A program made the position numbers and the translations under genes. Positions 13,101 to 25,100 of a DNA stretch of 64,000 bases are shown in pieces. Origin of the DNA: Astropecten irregularis (Eukaryota > Echinodermata > Asteroidea > Paxillosida > Astropectinidae); the NCBI GenBank assembly GCA_963971285.1, contig OZ020246.1, forward strand, positions 15,917,217 to 15,981,216, written 5' to 3'. Every line of letters begins with the position of its first letter. The stretch's first letter is position 1. The notes under the pieces were generated by a model. That model was not told the origin of the DNA. It did no database searches and worked only from the letters and a program-made list of their open reading frames with translations.

Positions 13101-16100
13101 GGTGATTAGCGAGACCATGGTTTGACACCAATGCCTCTGTATAATGTTGTTGTTTTTTTCTCCTACGCTTTGACAGAAAGGAGCTCAGATGGGCACCCTG
13201 ATGGGAGTGTACCTACCCTGTCTGCAGAATATCCTGGGCGTCATCCTCTTCATCCGTCTGTCCTGGATCGTCGGAACGGCCGGAGCGCTGGAAAGTTTCT
13301 TCATCGTCCTCATATCATGTCTCACGGTGAGTTAGTTGGCGGTTCATGTTTGCTGAGGTTTCCATGGTGATGTTGCTATGGTAACACAGCCAAATTGGAC
13401 TGGCGCTAAACTCATTGAGTGTATCGATGTCTGCCTGTTGCAAAATTAGACATTTGAAACATCAGGAGAACTCAAAGAGGATGCAGATGTTTTAATCAAT
13501 AAATAGCTGTATACGGTGTGGCAGTTTCATGGCTTTTGACGGGTAAACTTACATTTAGATAGTTGATAATTTTGAGACACCGCCAACATTGGTATGAATG
13601 ATTTTAGTGGGTAGAGCACTCTTTTAGTATTCCGGAGGTTGCAGGTTTGAATCCAGCTTCAGTCAGTTTTCTTCATTCACCCTCGAATGACTAGGCATTA
13701 ATTCAAACTTAAATACTCATAGATTTGGTTGCAGACAATTTGATTGCAGTCTCTGGTGGAATGTGAATATCTTTTAACCTTGGCCCACCTCCATACCACA
13801 GTTTACCATACATAGTTTTTCCTTTGGGTAAGTTGTGGTATCCTGAACACCACAGTACACTACAGTGTGGTAATACGTGGTTTATGATCCAGATCCCCTG
13901 TGGAGACTTCGGTAATGTGTGGTAAGCAGGACTTGTCTAAATGTGGATCGGTTTGGGGAAAAACCATGTAAGAATTGTTCGTACTTTCGCACTTCTATTT
14001 CGTTTGCACTTCTTGTAAGGCCTCAACGTTTTGACTAGCCTGCTCTAGTCCTCATCAGGAGACCGCAGTTGTCACCATGCAAAGCCTCCAATCTTTCTGG
14101 AGGACTTGTCTTGCATGATAAGTGTAGAAGGTTAGTGATAATATGTGCACTTTCTACCATTTACAGACCCTGTTGACTGCCATCTCAATGAGTGCCATTG
14201 CAACCAATGGTGTTGTGCCGGCGGGCGGGGCATATTTCATGATCTCCAGGGCCCTAGGACCGGAGTGGGGTGGGGCCGTGGGCATCCTCTTCTACCTTGG
14301 CACCACGTTTGCCTCATCTATGTACATCCTTGGAGCCATTGAAATCCTTGTGGTAAGAAGAAGACCAACGGTGATTCAAACTATTCCATTCTGTTATATT
14401 TGAAGAGGGTCATTTGTTAAAGGGCTTATACAACATTGGTAACAAACCAAAACAAAAATGTTCACAGATTTACATATAATTGCGTATAAAGACGGTAATG
14501 TTTGAAACATAATGCAAAACTATTTCTGCCTGAAATGCTGTATTTAAACGGAAACAGTAAAACCAAACACCAAAACATTTTTGATCTTGGAAAGATAAAA
14601 AATGAGATAACTATTCCCACACAATTTGGCTTAACAATTACAACGGTTTTTATACCCTGTGAGTTATAGGTAAATCTGTGAACATTTCTGTTTTGGTTTC
14701 CTACCAAAGTATGATACTACCTTTAACATTAAAATGCTTTAGTATTGTGTACACTTTCACCTTTAACTTCTGACCCCTGACCTTTTTTTAATCATTCACC
14801 TTTGGATTGTCAGATCTACATTGCACCTCCCATTTCCCTCTTCGGTGACATCACAGAGCTGGGCGCCAGTCAGAGCTCAGCCATGCTGAACAATATGAGG
14901 GTGTATGGGACCGCCATCCTGGTCGTCCTTTCCTTTCTGGTCTTTGTAGGGGTCAAGTACGTCAACAAGTGCGCCCTGCTTTTCCTGATGTGTGTCATAG
15001 TGACTATACTCAGCATGTACGTGGGTTACTTCACGCCCCATGAGCTCATGTGAGTATAGAAACCTATTCCTCTCTCTCTCACTCTTTCTGTTTCAAACAC
15101 TCCCCCTTGTTAGGTCATTCCACCAAGTTAAGGGAGCGATTTGTCACGATGCTCCATCAGTGAACTTGTGGGGAGGATCAGACAATGCAACACCTTTTGG
15201 TCTGTTGACTCCTACCAGAGCCGTGCACTGCCAAAGATCTTGAGTCTTTCAACACCAAAGCCAGATCTTGTACCCTTCACTGGACAGGCCTCTGTGTAGT
15301 GACTCGAGAAGGAGAAGAAGAAGATCAGTTAACTCACAGCATCTATTTTTCTTTAAGTAGGATTTGACGCTTTGCATGGTGGAAGTAACATAAGAAAGGA
15401 AGGTTTGTGGAGACACCATGATTGTGTTTCTTTTCTAGAAGTGTGGTTCTGAAAAGAATCGGTGGGAAGTGATGGAATCCATTACCATTACCAAAAATTC
15501 TTCGCTTAATACTGTAGTAGACTTTTTTTGGTTACGGTTAGCGTATTTCACGGGAGAGTTTTCTTTTTGATAACGATAAGCAAGGAATTTCTGCAGAATG
15601 TATACGATAGGGCGTTAGCATAAAATAATCACAGTTACCCTAAAAATTCTTCGCTATTAAAACAAAAAGTCTTGCTTACGGTTTCCATGAAATAGATTAT
15701 ACGCATAGCAGTGCCCGTTAGCACAAAAATAGGCCGTAGCGGATTCCATGAAAATGGGCCCTGGTCACTCTTTCCGCCTTTGTTCTGATCCTCTCATCCA
15801 TTTATGTGTATCTATGTTCTTGTCCTCTTGTCCATTAGCCTTTGGGAAAGATCCTACTAGGATCAAAACGTCACGCCCTCCATACTCCAAGAATCTTTAA
15901 AGTTTGAACTCTTTTTTAATTTGTGGCACTTTCACAGATACTGTAACATGAACGACAACATAGCCCTGAGCTACGAGACAAGCGTGGATAGCGAATGCAG
16001 TTTCTTTTACAACGGCACGCTGACGGAACTGGGCGAGATGTTCTGCCAGAATGACACAGAGACGTGCAAGGAGTTCTTTGAGAACAACCACGTCCAATGG

Positions 16101-19100
16101 CAGAACAGTATCCCCGGGCTGGGAACTGGACAGATATCACGTACGCCTCTCTCAAACCAAATAAGAATTTTTGTTTCCCTTTTCAAAACATGGACCCTTT
16201 CACTGATAACTGAGGCCAATTTCATGGAGCTGCTAAGCACAAAAAAAATTGCTTAGCACAAAAATGTCTTGCCCAATAAAACAAACCTTCATTCCATAAC
16301 CCTGAAATAGTATGATAAAAAGTAAAACCTTCCAGGCTCACAGACACTGCCTCTGATAAACAGATATAAAAAGCAGTAGGCTGCGGAACAATGGCAGAAC
16401 TTCCAAGTCGCTTTTGTTGGCGAGGTATTGAGCCTCAAAAAGCCCCAGAAATGCATCCTTAAAAAAATGCCAAAAACGTTGCAAAAACAGCAGATATTAC
16501 AATGCATGATGAAAAGTACAATTGCACATACCCGGTTTATCCATCATACTGCCATTAAAAGTTCCCATTTTGTTGATTTATATGACGTCCATCTCAACGG
16601 TAGATTTTCTACTTTGCTTTATCTAGGCAATGCCTTCAATTTGTACCGCGAGGCTGGAGACGTGTTACCGAGGGAGAAGGGTACCAACAATCAGGTGGTC
16701 GCTGACATCACAACCAACTTCTACATCCTGTTGGCCATCTTCTTTCCCTCGGTTACCGGTGAGAATATATATACCTGTTTGACTTCAAACATAATTTACA
16801 TGTATTCATTGATGAACTGCTATTTAAAGGGTGCACCAGCAGAAAACTCTTTTGATAAAGATAACCCTTGGAATCTAATTGGTTTGGGGTGATATTAGTA
16901 GTCTGAGTGTTTAGAGCACATCTTAAGCTGCATTTTCCACCCTACTTGATGCCAAGGACTCAACCCTGTTCAATATACACACCATTGTTTGTCAAAAGGT
17001 ATAAAACCGAAAGTTGCTTGTATTGTAAAGTCTTTCATTACTGGGCAATGAACCCGTTATCTTTGCAGCTGTTGTAAGCCCACACTCTAATCTAGAATGT
17101 CCTATATTGCAGGTATCATGGCTGGGAGCAATAGGTCTGGTGACCTGAAGGATGCCCAATACTCTATACCAAGAGGGACCATAGGCGCCATTCTAACCAC
17201 CAGCTTCATCTGTATCCTTATAATTATGCCAGTTTATTTCATTATCATTTTGTATTTTGTATATTAACAACTGACTTTTGACCATTTGTTGTGCATAATC
17301 TTTGTATGTGGTTCATTTTCATCAGATCTCAAATTTTAGCTAGAGATAGGAGGGCCTGACGCATTTCGATCCTAGCATGATCTTTTTCGAAGGCAAAATG
17401 ACACGAAGACAACATGCAAGTCAAAATACTAAATAGTTTCTATAAACGAGTCTATGGTAATAGGTTTTTATCTCCAGATGTCATTTTTTATTAAACGAAA
17501 ACATGCTGCAAAGAAAAAACTACCAGAATTTTCTCAGGTTTTTAAGAGAATGAGGAAGGATAGCGAATCAGTGGTTAATTTAAAGAAGCGCAGCGATTGC
17601 TAGTAACTCGAGTTACGAAGGATGAACCATTGTATCCTACGTAGCGCTGCAATGCATCATAAGTCCTCCAATTGATAGGAAGTTATGATGAGTTTGGTGA
17701 AATCATCCCCAGGTGTCATAATTCCATGTACCATTGGAAAGCTCCTTTTCAGTTTTGTAGAGTGCAAAGCTTCGGTTTTGCTTTAACTGTATGGGACTTT
17801 ATGGTTTTTTTTATGATTTCGTTTGATTTTTTGTTTGTTTGTTTTGCATCATTCTCCTTGACTTGTGACCTATCAAGATTTGACCTCTGTTCTTTTCTTT
17901 GCGGGAACCGTCCGAGGGGACGTGCTTAGAGACAAGTAAGTTGCCTCCTGCCTCTTGCTCATGTCCATGCCAAATGGAATTCTAAAAATGAATTACAAAT
18001 ATCGCATTGAAAGTTTGCTACTTACTCCTAAAGAACAACCAAACTATATCCTTGTTTCAACTTCTCTTTTTTATTGCTATTTCTGAACCTTTATTCGACC
18101 AGACTTTACAAAATGTTGAACTCAGGGATAGGAAATAAACATGTCTTGAAATAGTTGATGTTCTAAAAGCAAAATGGAATTTTTTTCCCTTGCCTGCATC
18201 CATTTGTCCTCATGCTGTTTTAGGATAATTTTTTTTAATCTGGTGGGGAAAATGGAATTGCTCAGCATAGAAAAGTAATACGGGTTACCAACCAACACTC
18301 TATGGATTGGCAGATTGCGACTGGTTCCCTGCTGATTTGTTTGAACATGCTAAGCTATGGGCATATGACAGGCTTTTTATGATGGTAAGTCATTAAAATG
18401 TCCAGGGGTTGATTTGATGAAGCCCTTCGAGCGATTGTAACTCGAGTTATGGGGGATAACCTATTGTATCATTCTTAGGGCTGCAATGCATCATAAGTCC
18501 TACGATTGATAGTATTTACGATGAGTTTGGTAAAATCGACTCCAGGGGTCGATTTCACGAAGCCCTGCGATCGATCGTAACTCCAGTTACGAAGGATAAC
18601 CCATCACAGCTAGGGGCCTATCCCACGTAGGGCTTCAATGCATTAAAAGTCCTACGATTGATAGTAAGTTGCGAAGAGTTTGGTGAAATCGACCCTAGAA
18701 CTGATAGTGGTATGTTCTTGTTTTGATTGTTTCTGTTATTCCGACCCCCTGCTTCCCCTCTTCTAGATTCGGTGAGAGCGTCGGCGGTGATCTTATAGCC
18801 GCTGCTATCTGTTTCCCGTCCAAGTGGGTGGTGCTCATCGGCGCCTTCCTGTCCACGGTAGGGGCAGGGCTACAGAGCCTGACTGGTGCCCCGCGACTCC
18901 TCCAGGCCATAGCCAAGGACAACATCATCCCGTTCCTGGCCGTGTTTGGCCGTGGCTCCAAGACCGGGGAGCCTACCTGGGCCCTGCTGCTCACGGCTGG
19001 CATCTCGGAGATCGGAATCATCATCGCTAGTTTGGACAGTGTCGCACCCATCATCACCATGTGAGTACTCCCCCACTGTCTATGATGTTTAAGCTAAGGG

Positions 19101-22100
19101 AGAGAAACTTTAATACTTCTTGGGCCCAGCCACTGAACAGCCAGGCCAGTCCATACCTTGGCCCAATTTCATTGATCTGTTACCGTATGTAAAGATTCTC
19201 CGCTGAATTTTGATTATTTTATTGGCAGGTTTTTCTTGATGTGCTACATGTTTGTGAATCTAGCGTGCGCCCTGCAGACCCTGCTGAAAACTCCCAACTG
19301 GAGGCCTCGCTTCAGGTAAACCCTGGACCCGTTTTTGTCTCGGGACAAATTGGACTAAAAAAGTGCTCAGACAAAATGTAATAACACAATCAATATTAAT
19401 CTGCCATTGAAGCTTTTGTGTTGATATTTCAAGAGATGTTATTCATTTGTCTGAGCATATTTGATTTTGTTCGGACGAACACAATAATTGTTTTGAAAAA
19501 TGTCCGATGTCCGACCGTAGCTTCACACTTTGTTACTGCCTCCTGTTCTTGTTGTTTCACCTGGCACAGAGATCCTCTACAATCTCAAACCAATTGCTCA
19601 TGTTGCATGCATCTTAAATGATCCTTTGGGATGTAGCGGTATGTGAGTGGTTTCATGACTTCTGACTGCCAAACGAACAAAGATATTTGCCTATTAGGGT
19701 CACCGCCAATATAGGGCTGGATATCTCAGTTGGTACATGTAAGAGCGCTGGTGTGGTGGTCTGGAAGTTTGTAAGTTTGAATCTCGCATCAATCAATTTT
19801 CTTTGTTCACCTTTCAATGACATTTGCTCCTGTTTTGAAGTTGCTTGTGCTTCTTTTCAAGAGTAGTCCTCTTTGGTTTTTTCCTATTTCTACAATCCTT
19901 CTCGTGTTCAACAAGAAGAATCAACAATTTGGAAAAAATTCAAAGAAATTATTGGATATTTGAAGCCTGTTTTCACATTTTCTCTGTTCTGTGTTATCTC
20001 TATTAAGGTGGTATCATTGGAGCCTGTCGTTCTTGGGAATGATCTTGTGTCTGGCTCTCATGTTCATCTCCAGCTGGTACTACGCTCTGGCTGCCATAGC
20101 ATTAGCGTTCTTTATCTACAAGTACATTGAGTACCAGGGGTAAGGAACAACACTGCATATCTAGCATTATTATTTATAGCCAGCTGGTATTCTGCATTGA
20201 CTTCCATAGCATTTCCATATATTTATGTATAGGTACATCGAGTACCAGGGGTATGTAACAGAGCTGCTTGTCTAGTATTGACTCCCAGCTATAGCTGGTA
20301 CTATACATTGGCCACTGCAGTATTAGCATATTACAGTTACATGTTTTTCTATGTTCTACCTAGGTAATTAAGCTTGTGTGAATGGGTATATTGTAAATGA
20401 TCTGGCAACATAGGACATGTCTAACTGTGTGGATGAAAAGACAAGAATAAATCCTTCAATTTTTGTGTATTCGTGATCAATGGTTTAGAGTATACAGATG
20501 TTTGAAGTTCCTCTGTGCATTTAGTAAATAGAAAATCTAATATCCAAAGTCCCATTGAAAATAAAGATGCTGAGAGTTAGGAGAGCCTGACGCTTTCATC
20601 CAAGGAGGATCTTTCTCAAAGGCTAAGATTTTCATGAGTTTGTATATATATTTGGATTTTGTGGAATTGCAGAGCCGAGAAGGAGTGGGGAGATGGTCTG
20701 AGTGGTTTGTCTCTCACGGCAGCTCGCTACAGCTTGATGAGGTTGGAGGATCGTCCGCCGCACACCAAGAATTGGAGGTATGTCTTGAAGGCCCCTCTGG
20801 CCCTTTTGAAGGCCATCTTGCCCAGGGAAGGCCCTCTTGAAGGCTCTCTGGCCCTCTTGAAGGTCCCCTGGCCCTCTTGAAGGCCCTCTGGCCCAGGGAA
20901 GGCCCTCTTGAAGACCCTCTGGCCCCCTCGAAGGTTCTCTGGCCCTCTCGAAGCCCCTAAGACCTTCTTTAAGGCCCTAAGACCCTGGGAAGGCCCCTAG
21001 CCCTCTTGAAGGCTCTCTGGCCCTTTTGAAGGTCCCCTGGCTCTCTTGAAGGTCATCAATTTTGGTTGTTAATCAGTTTAATTTTGACAATCTTCTGTAG
21101 CTCCTATAACTGCAAACTTACTGAAGGATGCCTAGGCTTGTTGTAAGTCATCACGATATTATAATTTAGATATTAAATGGTATCATTGCTGATATTTTTT
21201 TTTTGTAGACCACAGATCTTGGTTCTTTGCAAGCTGAATGAAGAGCTGGTTCCCAAATACAGACGCCTTCTCACCTTCGCCAGTCAGCTCAAAGCTGGTG
21301 AGTGCAGTCATGACCTCTTTTCTTTGTGACGCTGTCATCTCAAGTTTTATCCATTGATGTATTTGGGGCGTTTTTCATTTTCTTTTCCACCAGGTCGCGG
21401 TTTGACCCTAGTTTCATCAGTCCTGGAGGGTGATTTTTTGTCAAGATATAGTGAAAGCCAAGCAGCTGAACAGGTATTGTCATCCGTTGTGAAATAGAAG
21501 AAATCATCCCAGAGTATTCTGACATAATCATGCCGCATTTTATAAATGTCAAATGTTAAATTGTAGTCGAGGCTGTACGGGCTAACATGTTATATGTGAG
21601 ATGGAAGGAAGCTCAGAGCAAAGCTGGGAGGTTTACGAAACGGAGGCTCAGGCTCAGGCTCTGTCATCCATATACTGACAATTTAGGATGTGGTTTTTCA
21701 TTGACGCTTGAGCTCTTTTTTTCTTTTTCAAACCAGAGAATCTACTTCCGAACCACAGCCAAAAACCTCCATTTTGATACCTGTTATTTTAGAACGGATT
21801 CATAAAATGGAACCAAAACCTGAGCCCGAGGTTTTGTACGCCCCCTAAAACATTTGGAAAGAATGTCTGATATTAAAAATGTGGGTGTTATTTCAGACCC
21901 AATGTCTGCTGCCACCTATAGTCTGAAAATATCCAGTATTTAGTGGACACAGTGACCTTGAGGTTGTATGTTTGTTGTCCATGTTCAGGAGCTACGCAAG
22001 ATGATGCTTGAAGAGAAAGTCAAGGGTTTCTCCTCTGTACTCATCTCTAAAGAGATCACCGAAGGACTGAGTGCGTGGTAAGATGATATAGAAATACTAT

Positions 22101-25100
22101 TATAACCAACCAAGGAAGCAGTCATAGTTATATTAAAGTTAACCCTGTAGTTTCAAATTTTGATAAATTTCTGTCCATTCAAGGACCCTCCAAAAAAGTG
22201 AAATGTATTAAAAGGGCCATTTTTAATTGTGATTTGGACACTTGGTGTGAAAATGATGCATCCCTGTTCATTAAACTATTTTCCAATTTAAAGTTGAAAC
22301 ATGTCCGGGATTTTGTAGTCTGGATGCCATTGTATAAAGGCCTGCAGAATTCACAGGCACAGTTGTAATAGAGGTACATGTTTTGCCACATGGCATGTAG
22401 ATTATGATATTACACTGTACCTACGTACTGGCCTTTATTCTATTCTGCAGAAATGCAAATCCAAGTCCCTGTGTGACATTTTGTAGTAGTCTATACAATT
22501 CTAAGTGCAGTTATCCAGATTTCTACAGAATCTTTCATAGTCTGTCAAATTTCAAGTATAGTTCTGCAGATAGCCACAGAACCTGTAGTCACCTACAGAA
22601 TTTCAAGTATCATTTTGCAGACATCTACACAGAGAGGTCAATACAAGATTCATGGATTAATTGTGATTGGGTTTGTATTTCCAGTGTGCAGATGAATGGT
22701 CTTGGAGGACTGAAGCATAACACGGTGGTTCTGGGATGGCCGTATGGATGGAGGCAGTCTGTGGATGACAAATCCTGGAAGGTGTTCCTGGGTAAATCTC
22801 CAGAATGCATTCATAAATTCTCAATTCAAGGGAAGGAGGTTTGGTGACTCGTGGCGGACACATTTGAATTTTTCTCCAAATATTGTATTCACCATGTGGT
22901 GTGCAGTGAAACTCTTTAACATCAGAGCAGTTAATGGCCAATTTTGTCTCTGCCACATGGGGCTTAAAAGCCTCCCATAGAGCACATGAATCTTTGGCTT
23001 TGCAGATGCCCGTTACCAACCAAAATCCCATGTAAATGAACATTGAGTATTTGTGATAAACAGGAAGACAGGTGTTGGAGTTTTTAACTTCTAATAATAA
23101 TTTCTTTTGATGTTATCCATCCTTTTGTTTCTTTCTTTGTTCAGATGCTGTTCGTGCAACCTCTGCAGCCCACATTGCTCTGCTGGTGCCCAAAAATGTC
23201 TACAATTTCCCTAGCAACAAGGACAAGTTTGAAGGCGGTACCATCGATGTCTGGTGGATTGTCCGTATCCTTATGAAACATAATTACAAGTAAATCTCTG
23301 TTTTGTTGCAGTCGTCAATATGTTTCTTAACATTGACTTCAGCAAACATTACGGTTATGTGGCCTTTTATACATGTACATTGCTATTGCCAAGATTGGGA
23401 CTGCCACTTTATTAAGATGCACAACCCTAACTGAATGGGCCTTTTTGCTTAGACCAATCCTGATTTCACAAAAGTCCTACACTGTTTCAGTACCCCTGTG
23501 TACATGATGTGGACTCGGTGCCTATTAGCTGAGCAACCTAAGCAAGTTGTATAAAATCCATTAAAAATATTTCTGATGGATTGGATGATTTCTGGAGTAC
23601 CAGGGGGTTTACAAAACAGAGGCTGGGGCTTGGGCTCCGACTCTAGCTCCATTTCATGAATCCATTCTGAAATATAACAGGTATCAAAATAGAGACTTTT
23701 GGCTGTGGTTCGGAAGTAGATTCTCTGGTTTGAAAAGGAAAACAGCTTCAGCTTCAATGAAAAACCACAACCTTTATTTTCAGCATATGGTTGACAGAGC
23801 GAGAGCCAATGGCCTGAGCCTAAGCCTCCATTTCGTAAACCCCCTACGATTCAAGGTATTTCCAGCTTGAGACACACTTTCTCCAGCTAAATAATGTCGT
23901 AGCTTCCGATTGTATTTAGAATTGCTGATTTTGTACACTGTTTAGTTTGCCTCTCGGCCTGTTGATATGTAGAATTCCTTAACAGCGCCCTCTATAGATG
24001 ATGGTGGTATGCTGGTGCTCCTTCCGTTCCTGCTTCGTCAGCACAAAGTCTGGAAGAACTGCAAACTCCGGATCTTCACCGTTGCACGTATCCTTTTTCC
24101 CTGCTGAATGTCAGCATTTTGTAGTGAAGATTCTTTTGTGAAGAGAGACTTGAGATATCATCCCAATGAATGATTATTTAGACGTTAAGGAAAGGTCTAT
24201 GACTGTTTTAGGCAGTGGATCGGACAGGGTCCAAAAACATGTCTGAATTACTACCCAGGAAAAGCCCCTTAAAACAAAATCGCGATATCGATAAATATTG
24301 TCATGTTGAACAAGCTTTAGATTCCCATTGTGGCCACGTCAATACCTTCTGTCAATACCTTGCATATCATGCTTTTATTCAGGCCCTATTCCTCTACACT
24401 GAGCACGCACGATGAAGGTGATTATTACATAGGTTAACTGTTAACCAGATTTTTTTGGCAATCAGTAACCAGATATGAAATTACCAGATTTTGCCCAGCA
24501 CTTGCATATATCCATCTTTCACGTGGATGGCAAGTGTTATTGTGCAGATACAGCCTTCCTCTGACTTGACAGCAATCAGCTAAAAGACCAGCTGTGAAAT
24601 CAGTGTGCACGTAGACATCATCGGGAAATGCTACAATTTAAAAAAATCCCCATTGCAAATCTTTTCATCAACTTCAACTTGACTTGTGTTCCTTTCTTTA
24701 AAAATAGCATCCCTCAAGGAGCTGATAACGCACTGTGTTTGTGTGGATCGATACATCTCATGATATGAATCCATAAAAGAACTCTAGATATTTGAACACC
24801 TTGACCGTTAAACTATTTAGAGATGGAAGATAACAGTGAGAAGATGATCAAGGATCTCCGGACGTTCCTCTACCATCTCAGGATCGAGGCAGAGGTGGAA
24901 GTTGTCGAGATGGTAGGGCCATCATTTTTCTGATATTAAAGATTTTTATCCCTTGTCGATCACGGTGTCTGTTCGCTCTGTTACTCAGACGTCATCTACT
25001 CTTGCATCCCACTCCCAGTGCAGTTTTATCTTTGGCATACAGCCTTTCATTCTGATAAATATTGCCCCATTGATCAATGAGGGCATTGAGGTTTCTGTTC

